A stretch of 64,000 nucleotides of DNA from Bin80 sp965203305 (lineage in GTDB: Bacteria > Bacteroidota > Rhodothermia > Rhodothermales > Bin80): assembly GCA_965203305.1 (NCBI GenBank), contig OZ241874.1:1860001-1924000 (forward strand), read 5' to 3'. The number at the start of each line of letters is the position of its first letter. Position 1 is the first letter of the stretch. The position numbers and the translations under genes are program-made. Positions 37,369-46,244 of the stretch are shown in pieces. The notes under the pieces are model-generated. The model ran no database searches. It was not told the origin of the DNA and was given only the letters and a program-made list of their open reading frames with translations.

Positions 37369-38493
37369 ATGAAATCTTATCACGCAAAGTCTCCCTTTTT
37401 TGTTGGCATGGATGTGCACAAGAGGACCATTGCGGTCTGCGTGTACGATCCCAACAGGCGGGTTCTGTTTGATGAGCGGGAGTTGCCGCACGATCTGCCG
37501 AAGGTTCGGAAACATCTTCATCGCATACGGCAGCATTCGCCGGAGCTTCGGTGCTGTTACGAAGCCTCTTCGTGTGGCTACGGGTTGTAACGTGATTTGC
37601 AAGGAGAGGAGGGCATCACCTGCGAGGTGATTGCGCCGTCGTCGATTCCTCGTCGTTCGGGGGATCGAATCAAGACGGATCGCAGAGATGCCAGGAAGTT
37701 GGCGACCCTGTATGCGGGCGATCTTCTGACGGCGATCTGTGTTCCGGGCAAGGAGCAGGAAGAGCTTCGCGCTCTGGTGCGTTGTCGGGCCTCCCATGTG
37801 GACAGCATCCCCCGCCTCAAACAACAGATCCTGGCGTTTCTCCAACTCCGGGGCTTTGCCTATGGAACAGGAACCCACTGGACCAAGACATTTCGGACTT
37901 GGGTCTGTGGATTGCCGATGAGTGAAGTAGACCAGATCACCCTCAACAGTTCCTGGTTTCATCTTGCCCAACTGGAACAGCAAGTGCTCCAGTTGGAAGC
38001 CAAGCTGGCAGAGATGGCGGACACAGACCTGTACCGTACACAGGTTCGAACCCTCATGGCGTTCCGTGGCATGGGTCTGGTGACCGCGTTCACGCTGGTG
38101 GCAGAGTTGGGCGACCTCCGCCGGTTCGCCCATCCTCGCCAGTTGATGGGCTATCTGGGGCTGGTTCCCAGCGAACACAGTTCGGGAGAACACACCCGGC
38201 GGGGTGGGATCACAAAAACGGGAAATGGGCATGTTCGGAAAGCTCTGGTCTCTGTCGCATGGAAATATGCGTATCCCCCACGGTGCAGTGCAACACTTCG
38301 GGAACGGCAAAGTATAGTCTCGGCAGAGGTAGTGGCGATTACCCAGAAGGCACAGAACCGACTGTACAAACGTTTTCGTACATTGGCAGAAACCAGTTCG
38401 CGGTGCACCGCCAATACCGCGGTAGCCCGCGAACTGGTGGGGTTCCTCTGGCAGGCTCTGCACGTGAAGAATCCCCTGATTCAAACAACGTGA
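37369..38493 (+). pseudogene. IS110-family DEDD transposase with one in-frame stop
   Basis: The reading frame starts at ATG 37369 and is in one frame to TGA 38491-38493, except for a TAA at 37588-37590 (after SSCGYGL, where a coding sister might have CAA). The N-terminal RuvC-like part has FVGMDVHKRTIAVCVYD and IKTDRRDARKLATLYAG (acidic catalytic residues). The C-terminal Tnp20 part has LMAFRGMGLVTAFTL and the serine-bearing SEHSSGEHTRRGGITKTGN. Without read-through the enzyme is inactive. Confidence 0.8.
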
Positions 38494-38518
38494 CACGAAC
38501 GATGATAACGTGACGTAT

Positions 38519-38706
38519 GGAGAGGTGATCGGCACGGTTGGAGGATCCACGTTCCCCCCTTGCGATAAGCCAGCCTCTGGCTGGTGAGCGCGCGTCAAAA
38601 GATAGTGGCAGCTCCGTACGAACCGAAACCATGCGTTATAGTCCTTTGGGCCAAGCACGCGAATACCAGATTGATGTAGCCGTCGAAGCCGCCAGATCAC
38701 CTCTCC
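38519..38706 (+). ncRNA. Candidate structured RNA (bridge-RNA-like) of the IS110 element
   Basis: The two ends pair: GGAGAGGTGATCGGC (38519-38533) with GCCAGATCACCTCTCC (38691-38706), 15 pairs and one bulged A, enclosing about 160 nt. Inside are a perfect 6-bp stem CCAGCC-TCT-GGCTGG (38570-38584) and further GC-rich stems. IS1111-group elements of the IS110 family are known to encode their guide (bridge) RNA on the side after the transposase, and bridge RNAs are about 180 nt. I infer a bridge-type RNA; the target loops have not been identified. Confidence 0.45.
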
Positions 38707-38794
38707 ACAGGTCAAACCTGACATCCCTCATGTAACCCCTGAACATACATATCGCCCTGTGAAACTCTGCCGGTGGAGCCGTCCTACTATATCA

Positions 38795-39433
38795 GGGGGA
38801 AAGGCGAAGGGAGACACGAAAGAGTGGGTAGATGCGATTGCGGAAGAGACGCATTGCTGGCCTAGACATATTCATTCCTACTCAACAAGTGCTGCCCATG
38901 TACTCAAGCAAAGCGAGGGAGAGATGACCGCGGAGGGGCTGCGTATCGTTATGGAGAGGGGACGAGTAAACCGCAGAGAATATGACCGTGGTCGGACGAA
39001 AAACTTGACATATAATGAATTCAGTGGACTGGCGGAATTGTTTCAGCATGTTTCGCTGGAGATTGGGCTGACAGATGAGGAGATCAAGCGGGCGATTGGG
39101 AAAAGCGGATTTGAGCGGTCCCTGTCAAGGGGTGTTCTGTACAAAAAGGGGTTGCGATACAGCATTCCGATTCTCTCTCTCCGGGACTACATGGTACGGG
39201 AATGGCTGGTAGAGAAGGAACATGTAGCCCAGGAACAGGCCTGGTCAAAACCGTTGCCAGAGGCAAAGCCAGAGAAGGAGGATTCCCAAAAGGAAGCGGG
39301 AAACCATACAACAGACCGTCCCCTCCCCGATAAAAAGGAAATTATCCAACAAAATCCGCATGGGTGCGAAAGTGGAACAGACCATGCACCAGAGCGTACC
39401 TGTTCTCTTGATGGATTTCAAGTGAAACGATGA
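38795..39433 (+). pseudogene. AAA-type ATPase copy 2, 3' part
   Basis: Homology to the sister copies begins near GGAAAGGCGAAGGG (38795) with GKAKGDTKEWVDAIAEETH and runs through the C-terminal module (EGLRIVMERGRVNRREYDRGRT, YSIPILSLRDYM). The charged tail starts as usual (EAGNHTTDRPLPDKK) but is then replaced by unrelated residues where an inverted copy of the 19-bp motif lies (39342-39360). The separation from 34246-34943 by two IS elements shows one ancestral gene. It ends with ATGA overlapping the start of copy 3. Confidence 0.75.
39342..39360 (-). repeat. 19-bp ATPase-associated motif, inverted (site B)
   Basis: Reads TGCGGATTTTGTTGGATAA on the minus strand, i.e. inverted relative to the sites after stops. 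It lies 70 bp upstream of the start of ATPase copy 3. Confidence 0.7.
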
Positions 39434-40806
39434 GCCAGATCAAGGGCTTCCTGGACAGAGGCGCAGCCAAACACTTCCACGGACGAACTGAAATTCTCAG
39501 GGAGTTCAGGAAAAGATTAAAGATTTTTAAGAAATCCAAAGGCGGAACCATACTTCTTGTTCAGGGGCCTCCGGGCGTGGGTAAAACCGCTCTGCTGGCA
39601 AAATGCTGGGATGAGGCAGAAGAGCGAAGGTGGAAAGTGGTGGAGATTGATCCAGAAGACTTGTGGAATCCTGACAGCCTGCGAAAAACGCTTGGACTCC
39701 GTGCGCAGAAAAGAGTCGTCAGTGGAGGAGGAGAAGCAGGATGGAGAAAATGGTTCACACTGAAGAGAAAAAGAGGGATTGAAATAGACAATCATCCCCG
39801 CACCCCTTTGGACCTGCTGAAGCTGAAAAAGAAACCACTCCTTTTGATCCTGGACGAGGCCCAGCATCTGGGGGAAGACAGCAGAATAACGGGAGAGTAC
39901 AAAGACAGTGTCCGAAATCTCCTGAAGCGGATTCACAACAGCGGGCTGGGAAGGCCTGTCATCCTGTTAGCGGGCGGGCTGGGCATGACATCCAGGGCAT
40001 TTAACAATCTGGGGATATCACGATCCTCCCTCAGATCCATCACAAACTTGGTTCCATTGGATGACGAGGAGGAACGGACAGTAATCAGAGAATGGCTCAA
40101 AAAAGAGGGCAAGGCGCAGGGAGATACGACAGATTGGGTGGATGCGATTTCCAAAGAGACCTACGGGTGGCCCCAACACATTATCGCATACACAGAACCA
40201 GCTGCGGACCACCTTGAGGAAACCGGCGGGAAGATGACCATGGAGGGACTGATGTCTGTCCTGGAGCAGGGCCGCGAAAACCGCAGACAATACTATGTAG
40301 GGCGGATGGTGGAATTTGTTTCTGAAGAAAGAACCAGTTTTGCTCAGATCATAGGAAGTGTCCCCAAAGACAGGCCGCTAAAAAAGACAGAGATTCTTGC
40401 ACATCTTGCAAAAGAGTATGGGGAGGAGAAGGCAGGGAAGCTGTTCTTTCTTTCTGTGCAGAAAGGCGTGTTTTGCTATAGTGCGGAAATGGGGGATTAC
40501 TCTGTCCCGATCCCGTCCATGCGGGACTGGCTGTTAGAGAATTATCTTCCGAAGGAGATTTCGGAGCAACAGCCGGAGCCCAGAGACCAGTCTGAGATTG
40601 AACAGTTACCAGAGGCGGATCCCGAGAAGGAGGGGGCCCAGAAGGAACCGGAAAACCATAAAACAGACAGTCCCTCCCCCGAAAAAGAGGAGGGGACAGA
40701 ACCCACGACACCCCAATCCGGGAAAGGCAACCCTGATCAGAATACTCCACAGAGCAGAGACACTTCCGGCAAGGAGCAGGATACAGACATGGGGCTAGAA
40801 CGGTAA
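39430..40806 (+). CDS. AAA-type P-loop ATPase (copy 3, full length)
   Basis: The longest intact copy, 458 residues. Domains in order: N-terminal GFLDRGAAKHFHGR; Walker A GPPGVGKTALLAK (about 44-56); a linker; Walker B LLLILDEAQHLG (about 138-149); the sensor-like LLAGGLGMTSRAF; a lid-like helical part; a C-terminal winged-helix-like segment ending YSVPIPSMRDWLL; then a disordered acidic, Pro/Lys-rich tail (SPEKEEGTEPTTPQSGKGN, ending DTDMGLER). It most resembles AAA_16/Orc1-like or STAND ATPases; the exact family and partner are unknown. The ATG overlaps the stop of the previous fragment (ATGA). Confidence 0.75.
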   Translation: MSQIKGFLDRGAAKHFHGRTEILREFRKRLKIFKKSKGGTILLVQGPPGVGKTALLAKCWDEAEERRWKVVEIDPEDLWNPDSLRKTLGLRAQKRVVSGGGEAGWRKWFTLKRKRGIEIDNHPRTPLDLLKLKKKPLLLILDEAQHLGEDSRITGEYKDSVRNLLKRIHNSGLGRPVILLAGGLGMTSRAFNNLGISRSSLRSITNLVPLDDEEERTVIREWLKKEGKAQGDTTDWVDAISKETYGWPQHIIAYTEPAADHLEETGGKMTMEGLMSVLEQGRENRRQYYVGRMVEFVSEERTSFAQIIGSVPKDRPLKKTEILAHLAKEYGEEKAGKLFFLSVQKGVFCYSAEMGDYSVPIPSMRDWLLENYLPKEISEQQPEPRDQSEIEQLPEADPEKEGAQKEPENHKTDSPSPEKEEGTEPTTPQSGKGNPDQNTPQSRDTSGKEQDTDMGLER

Positions 40807-40826
40807 CTTCAGCTATGAAGGGAGCT

Positions 40827-40845
40827 TGCGGATTTTGCTGGATCA
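40827..40845 (+). repeat. 19-bp ATPase-associated motif (site C)
   Basis: TGCGGATTTTGCTGGATCA after the stop of copy 3; forms an inverted pair with site B around the gene. Confidence 0.7.
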
Positions 40846-40856
40846 TTCCCAATAAA

Positions 40857-40934
40857 GAGCAGAAGAAAGAACCCACGCCCCCCAAGTCCAGAAAAAGCCC
40901 TGATCAGGATACAGACATGGGGATGGAAAGGTAG
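40857..40934 (+). pseudogene. Orphan tail of another ATPase copy
   Basis: In-frame EQKKEPTPPKSRKSPDQD...DTDMGMER then stop, with no preceding body: only the last 25 codons of the family tail survive. It is followed by the 19-bp motif (site D). It shows that a further copy was lost or recombined here. Confidence 0.6.
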
Positions 40935-40940
40935 TCCCCC

Positions 40941-40958
40941 GCGGATTTTGTTGGATCA
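40941..40958 (+). repeat. 18-bp ATPase-associated motif (site D)
   Basis: GCGGATTTTGTTGGATCA directly after the orphan tail. It also abuts the 3' end of the reverse-strand pseudogene at 40966-42041. Confidence 0.65.
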
Positions 40959-40965
40959 TTCTTTT

Positions 40966-42041
40966 TCACTCCATTCCCATGCCCGGAGAATCTGTACGGA
41001 CGTTTTCATCGAAGAACACGTTATCTCTCTGCCCTGCCCCGACATCCCCTCCATGACCATATAGTGACGGAATGGGAATCGTATATGCCCTGCCCTTCTG
41101 GTACAGAACTCCCTTTGCCAATCGCCTCAGCGATGTCTTTTTCCTCAAAACCCCGGCTTAGAGGAATGTCTTTGAACATTTTTGCCAGACCATCAGAGCA
41201 GTCATCGCTGATATTTTCGTACGTTCCATGTAGTACCGTGTGCGGAGCTTCTTGCCTTCCGTCAAAACAAAATCCAGCCCCGCAGGAGTCAATTCTCCTC
41301 CGTCTCTTCTTAATCGCCTCGCAGCCGGTTTCATATCGGATATGATATGGTGCGGCCACCCAAGAGGTGATATCATTTTGGGCTTTTCCTTCCTTCACAA
41401 GCCAGTCCGTGAGTACTGCTCGCTCGGACTCCCTGTCAAGTGCTTCCAGATCTACCAGAGACTCAAACACTCTGGTAGTCATCCCCAGACCTGCAGCCAG
41501 AAATACGACCGGTTTGCCCAGATTGCCGTTATGAATATCTTCAAGTATATCTTCCAGTGTGCTTCTCGTACACTTGAAGACAGGCGTTCCAAAGCCCCCA
41601 GTTTTGGGGCTTCATCCAAAACGAGCAGCAATGGCTTCTCCTCTGCCCTAAGCATGTCAAGTGTTGTCCGAGGAGAACTGTCTGTGACGGTCTCCCGTGT
41701 GCCAACAGCCTTCTCAACCCCTCCTTCAAATTTCCCGCCTACCTTTTTTGTTTCCGGTTCCAGCCCGAGTGCCTTCCGTAACACATTCGGGTCCCACAGA
41801 GCAGTCCTTTTATATCTGCGATCTTCCACCACTGTGCCAATTTTTTACATTCATATAAAAGGGCTGTCTTCCTGGCACCCGGGGGAGCTTGCACCAGAAA
41901 GATGGTCCCCCCTTTTGCTTCCTTCGCCTCCTTCAGTGTCTCCCGAAACATATTCAGGATATTCTTCCGCCCATAGAAATACGTGGCTTTCCCCCGATCT
42001 GAAAATTTCGTGCTTTTGCTCACCAAATGAACGGGTTGCAC
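40966..42041 (-). pseudogene. AAA-type ATPase copy 4, reverse strand, multiply frameshifted
   Basis: Homology to the other copies is spread over several frames. The 5' piece (42041-41835) has FSDRGKATYFYGRKNIL and a degraded Walker A, APPGARKTALL. The second (41830-41480) has LLLVLDEAPKLG in place of Walker B. The third and fourth (41480-41158) carry WLVKEGKAQNDITSWV and the GWPHHIISDM stretch. The last (41148-40966) has RAYTIPIPSLYGH and ends near GMGME, like the sister tails. At least three frame breaks, plus changed catalytic residues, make it a clear pseudogene. Confidence 0.75.
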
Positions 42042-42265
42042 ATTATGTGTCTGTATCGCCTGTTTAGAACAGATTCCAGTGAATCAATCTGGTTGACTGC
42101 GAGGCTCCTTGCGGGCACACCAGAGTACGTCTGTGGCAACCCCCGTCCCGAGTGAGTGGCTTCTGTCAATGCCAGAGACGGTACGAGCAGACATTTGTCT
42201 TCGCGGGGACATATGTCCGGTGCCTTGCGCCAGGACCTGTGTGCACTCACATACGGAATTCCCCG
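42042..42265. other. Gap between ATPase pseudogene and TonB receptor
   Basis: Both neighbours are read on the minus strand, so this is the 3' side of the receptor and the 5' side of the pseudogene. It contains short palindromic patches such as GGACATATGTCC. I see no gene or terminator. Confidence 0.3.
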
Positions 42266-44245
42266 TCAAAACGTGATCTGAAGCCCGATATGCAATGCCC
42301 GACCGGGGCCTGGAAGCCCCAACTGGGGAAGCACAATCTCATCCGTCAGATTGTTTATCCTCCCGAACACCTCAGCTGAGTATTTCCTGTATAAAATCAG
42401 CCAAGATATACGTGTGTTCACAACCAGTGAACTCGGGAGAGGAATGAGATCGTTCCCGTCACTCAGCCCGTATGCACGACCGGAATAATGACTCTCCAGA
42501 ATTAGCGAGATTCCCGATCCGGGCTGGTAGTTCATATCACATCTTCCGATCCATGCCGGTTTTTCAGGAAGTGGCCTCTCAAAGCCATAATCAAGCTCTC
42601 TGGCATACATCGCAGTCAGATTGCAACCCATGCGCAGACGAGAGGCAACCCGGGCCCTGAAAGTGGTCTCCAGTCCCAGCACTCCACTTCCATCAAGATT
42701 TATCCGTTGCCGCCTGGGCTTTGACTCCCCCGACAAAAGTATCATCTCCTGTCCAATCGTATCAAATGTCCGGTTGAGGAAGACAATGGCCTCCACCAGT
42801 GTTCCGTTCCGGTCAATTTCAATAGCAAGCTCCGACAGAAGGGTAGATTCCGGTTTCAGATTTGGATTCACAAGAAAACGTCCGAGAGCTTCCCCAAACA
42901 GCTCTCTCATCGTAGGGAAACGCGTTTTCCGCCCAAGAACACCTCTTATGGTAACACCGGGGGAGAGATCTCGCGAGAGTCCCATGGTAACCCCAAGAGC
43001 TGTCTGCGGCCCCCGATCCGGCTTGTCACCGGTCTTGGGGGTCGCAAGCACATCCATACTGGCCCCAATCAGAACATCTACCACCCCAGTTCTGGCATAC
43101 TCAATCCCGTTGCTGAGAATGCGCTGCGAAAAGGTTCTGGACAAGGGCATTTTGCCCGTTTCCAGATCGTCCTGCGCATGAATGGAACTAACCAGACTCA
43201 CCGCGGCCCGGAGTGACCCGGAATTGGGAAAATCACGCAAATACGTAAGGCGCACGCCATACGTATTATCCTGATCTAACTGTGTCTCCAGTTGCTCGGA
43301 GTAGGATTCATCCGAATACTGTGCAATGGTTTGTGAAAAATCGCTTGCCCAGGCAGCTCCACGGAGGGTTCCTGTCTGAATTGGAAAATTTCCGCTGACA
43401 ATGGCCATACTTGTTCCCCATTCCGGATACCGCCAGTATCGGACATTCGTGTATCTCGGATCTACATGTCCCTCCGGTGCAATTCCCTTTTTGCCTTCAA
43501 AACGCAAGACAGAGAATCCGATTTTCCCCTCCTTTGCAACATTAAAAGATACCTGCCCAAAGGCAGATCTCATCCGCCGATCCGTATTAGTCCGAAGACC
43601 ATTCGGATCCTGACTGTATGGCAACCCGACCCCTTGTGGCAATCCGTAGCCACTCTGGTCTGAGAACCCCGCAAAAATTGTGGACTGAAACCTCTCTTTG
43701 CGCTGAAGCCAGGTCACGCGAGCCTGCCGGGAACCATGTGAACCAAGAATTCCCGATACCTGCGAAAAACTGCCTGGATTGCGAAGCTGTCTGGATGTCA
43801 GATTGATGGCTCCCCCCAGCACATTTGCCCCGTAAAGGACAGACGGTACCCCCTTGGAAATTGAAATCTCTCCGACAACCTCTGACGGGATCAGACTCAG
43901 GTCCACACGATTATCCCATGGAATGTTGAGCAGAGCACCATCAAAAAACAGACTCACCTGCCGCTCGCCTGCCCCGCGCAAATACACCAGGGATTCGCCC
44001 CTCGAATTGGTCTGCAGATGGGCAGAGGGAATCCGGCGGAATACCTGATCTATGGAGATTGCATCCGACTGGGCAATCCCTGCCAGCGGAACCCGCTGCA
44101 CCGTAGAAATAGAAGAAATATCCGGGGAATTCCCTGGGGGACGTACAACGATATCTCCCAGCTCGTAGTGGACCAGTGAATCCGTCGGCACCTGAGCCTG
44201 GGCTGTCCCGGCAACGCATAACAGAAGCAGTACCCTCAGGATCAT
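42266..44245 (-). CDS. TonB-dependent receptor
   Basis: A 659-residue outer-membrane receptor: signal peptide about 1-18 (ends AQAQ), a plug with SLVYLRGAGERQVSLFFDGA and SKGVPSVLYGANVLGGAINLT, then a barrel ending GRALHIGLQITF with the terminal Phe. The general layout is BtuB-like. No cobalamin riboswitch is seen upstream (only 40 bp to the next gene). Ligand unknown. It is downstream of a small lipoprotein and glgC on the same strand; co-transcription is possible. Confidence 0.88.
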   Translation of the reverse strand: MILRVLLLLCVAGTAQAQVPTDSLVHYELGDIVVRPPGNSPDISSISTVQRVPLAGIAQSDAISIDQVFRRIPSAHLQTNSRGESLVYLRGAGERQVSLFFDGALLNIPWDNRVDLSLIPSEVVGEISISKGVPSVLYGANVLGGAINLTSRQLRNPGSFSQVSGILGSHGSRQARVTWLQRKERFQSTIFAGFSDQSGYGLPQGVGLPYSQDPNGLRTNTDRRMRSAFGQVSFNVAKEGKIGFSVLRFEGKKGIAPEGHVDPRYTNVRYWRYPEWGTSMAIVSGNFPIQTGTLRGAAWASDFSQTIAQYSDESYSEQLETQLDQDNTYGVRLTYLRDFPNSGSLRAAVSLVSSIHAQDDLETGKMPLSRTFSQRILSNGIEYARTGVVDVLIGASMDVLATPKTGDKPDRGPQTALGVTMGLSRDLSPGVTIRGVLGRKTRFPTMRELFGEALGRFLVNPNLKPESTLLSELAIEIDRNGTLVEAIVFLNRTFDTIGQEMILLSGESKPRRQRINLDGSGVLGLETTFRARVASRLRMGCNLTAMYARELDYGFERPLPEKPAWIGRCDMNYQPGSGISLILESHYSGRAYGLSDGNDLIPLPSSLVVNTRISWLILYRKYSAEVFGRINNLTDEIVLPQLGLPGPGRALHIGLQITF

Positions 44246-44285
44246 ACGTTCAAGAATGATGAACTATATCCCTTTTCTGGAGATA

Positions 44286-44852
44286 CTACTCCACAGGATC
44301 AAATTTCATGCCAGCCAGGATATCCTGAATATCCATGGCTGCCCAGGACTGGTTATAATGGTGCGGTCTGATTTGCAAGCGTCCCTCTTCGTCTGATTCT
44401 CTCGGCTTGAATGGTATCCCCAGATGTTCCTGAAGATCAAGGGAAAGCCTGTATCGTTTGCCTTGTTTCAGGTCTCGCTCACTGATGATCGCTCCCAGTG
44501 CACGATGCAATCCCCGGTAGCGATCCTTCCCAACCCAGTTCGTCACGATATTGTCTTCCACAGATACGACCTCGGCAATCAGCTTTTCCTGCTTCTTTGT
44601 CATCTCCATGTAGCCGGAGACAATCGCCTGCATACGCTCGCTATAGGGAAGCAGTTCGGAGTGGACAGTGGCAGCTTCCGTCAGCATCCTTGCTTCCGTT
44701 TCCAGGATGGAGGATTCTGCTGCAATTTGCTCCGCTGCTGCCAGAAGGCTTTCCTCTACCTGGTCATCCGTACCGCCACCATACGTTCTGCACCCCGTCA
44801 GGAGAACAATTCCAATGATTGGTGAAATCCACCAGTGCTTGCTTTTGGTCAT
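44286..44852 (-). CDS. Hypothetical lipoprotein
   Basis: A 188-residue protein with a lipoprotein signal (VLLTGC, Cys about 21). The middle is helical and Glu/Ala-rich (ESLLAAAEQIAAESSILETE, 30-100), and the C-terminal part includes RYRLSLDLQEHLGIPF. No family recognised. It sits between glgC (3 bp upstream) and the TonB receptor (40 bp downstream) on the same strand. Confidence 0.6.
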   Translation of the reverse strand: MTKSKHWWISPIIGIVLLTGCRTYGGGTDDQVEESLLAAAEQIAAESSILETEARMLTEAATVHSELLPYSERMQAIVSGYMEMTKKQEKLIAEVVSVEDNIVTNWVGKDRYRGLHRALGAIISERDLKQGKRYRLSLDLQEHLGIPFKPRESDEEGRLQIRPHHYNQSWAAMDIQDILAGMKFDPVE

Positions 44853-44855
44853 TGA

Positions 44856-46118
44856 TCAGATTACAGTTTCGTCCGGGATTGTAACATTCTTGGGAATTAC
44901 AACAATTCCATCCCGAATGTAGAAATTCTTCCCGTCGTGCTCTTGAACGCTCTCCTTGTTGCGTATGATGCATTTGTTTCCAATCCGCACATTCTTGTCT
45001 ATAATCGTTCCCTCAATAAAGGTATGATCCCCTACGCCCGGCTGCTCCGGCCCTTCCATGCGCTCGCGGGAAGTGACGATGTGCCAGGGATAATAATCTG
45101 CTCCAAGCAGCACAGAATCACGGATGGTAGTATGATTGCCAATGCAGGAACGAATGCCGATCACGGATCTGGTGATAGTGCTGTTCCCGATTACACTTCC
45201 CTCAGAGATAAGACTGTCCGTGAGTTTTGCACCGGATATTTTTGCCGGTGCCAGCATCCGTGCATTCGTATACAGCCTCATGTCAGGGTTGTACAGACTA
45301 AATCCCGGTTCGGGCTGCGTCAGCATTAAACTGGCATCGTAATACGAGCGAATTGTCCCAATATCACTCCAGTATCCTTCAAACGGATAACTGATGACCG
45401 TTTTCTTGTTGATCGCCCGGGGGATGATCTGCTTCCCGAAATCATGATCATTGGGATATTCATCCAGTGTCTGGAAGAGAAGATCGCTGTTGAACACATA
45501 AATACCCATGGAAGCCAGATAGACGCGCTTTTCCGCATTCATGGATTCACTGACCACACTGGACTTGTTGGCAAGATCCCGGGGCTTCTCGTGAAATTCC
45601 GTGATCTGGTGATCCATGCCTGTTTTCAGGATGCCAAAGCCGGGGGCCTGCTCAGCTTTGACGGGAATTGTCGCGATGGTGACATCTGCCTCATTCTCTA
45701 TATGATGCGCCATGATTTTATTGTAATCCATCGTATAGAGCTGATCTCCCGAAAGGATCAGCACATACTTCTGACGATAGATGGAGACATGCGGGATGCA
45801 TTGACGGACAGCATCCGCTGTTCCCTGAAACCAGTCCGCAGAACGCTGTGTCTGCTCTGCCGCCATTACGGTTACAAATCCACGCCGATAATTGTCAAAC
45901 TGATACGTATGCACCAGATGACGATTCAAACTTGCAGAGTTGAACTGGGTCAGGACAAATATCTTGTTGATATTCGAATTGATACAGTTGGAAACCGGCA
46001 CGTCAATCAGCCTGTATTTCCCTGCCAGCGGTACAGCAGGCTTGGAGCGGAGGAGTGTGAGCGGAAACAGGCGTGAACCTGTACCGCCTCCTAGAATAAT
46101 CGCAATGCAGTCAAACAT
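44856..46118 (-). CDS. glgC: Glucose-1-phosphate adenylyltransferase
   Basis: GlgC makes ADP-glucose, the precursor of glycogen. The 420-residue product has the nucleotide-binding AIILGGGTGSRLFPLTLLRS, KPAVPLAGKYRLIDVPVSN, QFNSASLNRHL and the WFQGTADAV motif, plus a left-handed beta-helix C-terminus (about 290-420). The wording of QFNSASLNRHL and DVPVSNCINSNINKIFV is close to the plant/cyanobacterial-type subfamily. It is the first gene of the minus-strand trio glgC, lipoprotein, TonB receptor. Other glycogen genes are absent from the window. Confidence 0.94.
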   Translation of the reverse strand: MFDCIAIILGGGTGSRLFPLTLLRSKPAVPLAGKYRLIDVPVSNCINSNINKIFVLTQFNSASLNRHLVHTYQFDNYRRGFVTVMAAEQTQRSADWFQGTADAVRQCIPHVSIYRQKYVLILSGDQLYTMDYNKIMAHHIENEADVTIATIPVKAEQAPGFGILKTGMDHQITEFHEKPRDLANKSSVVSESMNAEKRVYLASMGIYVFNSDLLFQTLDEYPNDHDFGKQIIPRAINKKTVISYPFEGYWSDIGTIRSYYDASLMLTQPEPGFSLYNPDMRLYTNARMLAPAKISGAKLTDSLISEGSVIGNSTITRSVIGIRSCIGNHTTIRDSVLLGADYYPWHIVTSRERMEGPEQPGVGDHTFIEGTIIDKNVRIGNKCIIRNKESVQEHDGKNFYIRDGIVVIPKNVTIPDETVI

Positions 46119-46244
46119 GCTGTGGTCAGATAATTCCGGGGAAAGAGAGCGGGAGTGTATATTTTTGCACCAAAGATGCGATCATCTCGCATTCAGGTAC
46201 ATGAACATGAAAAGACGAAAACCGTTCAGGGTTGCAAACCTCAA

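Larger units (their letters stand above)
37300..38794 (+). mobile_element. IS110/IS1111-type element (approximate limits)
   Basis: Carries a DEDD transposase (37369-38493) broken by one in-frame stop, a 9-bp inverted pair upstream (ATAAGATGG at 37312-37320 and CCATCTTAT at 37352-37360), and a 300-bp non-coding 3' side with a long paired region at 38519-38706. Exact ends cannot be placed because IS110 elements lack clear inverted repeats and the two flanks are another IS and the ATPase fragment. Confidence 0.55.

Noticed and set aside
44246..44285. Cobalamin riboswitch before the BtuB-like receptor
   Set aside because: Only 40 bp separate it from the upstream gene, too short for the riboswitch, and no B12-box-like sequence was seen.
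46155..46244. Earlier start for the DUF4175-like gene
   Set aside because: The 30-residue extension is charged and non-conserved in appearance; the Met cluster at 46245-46254 is a better start.
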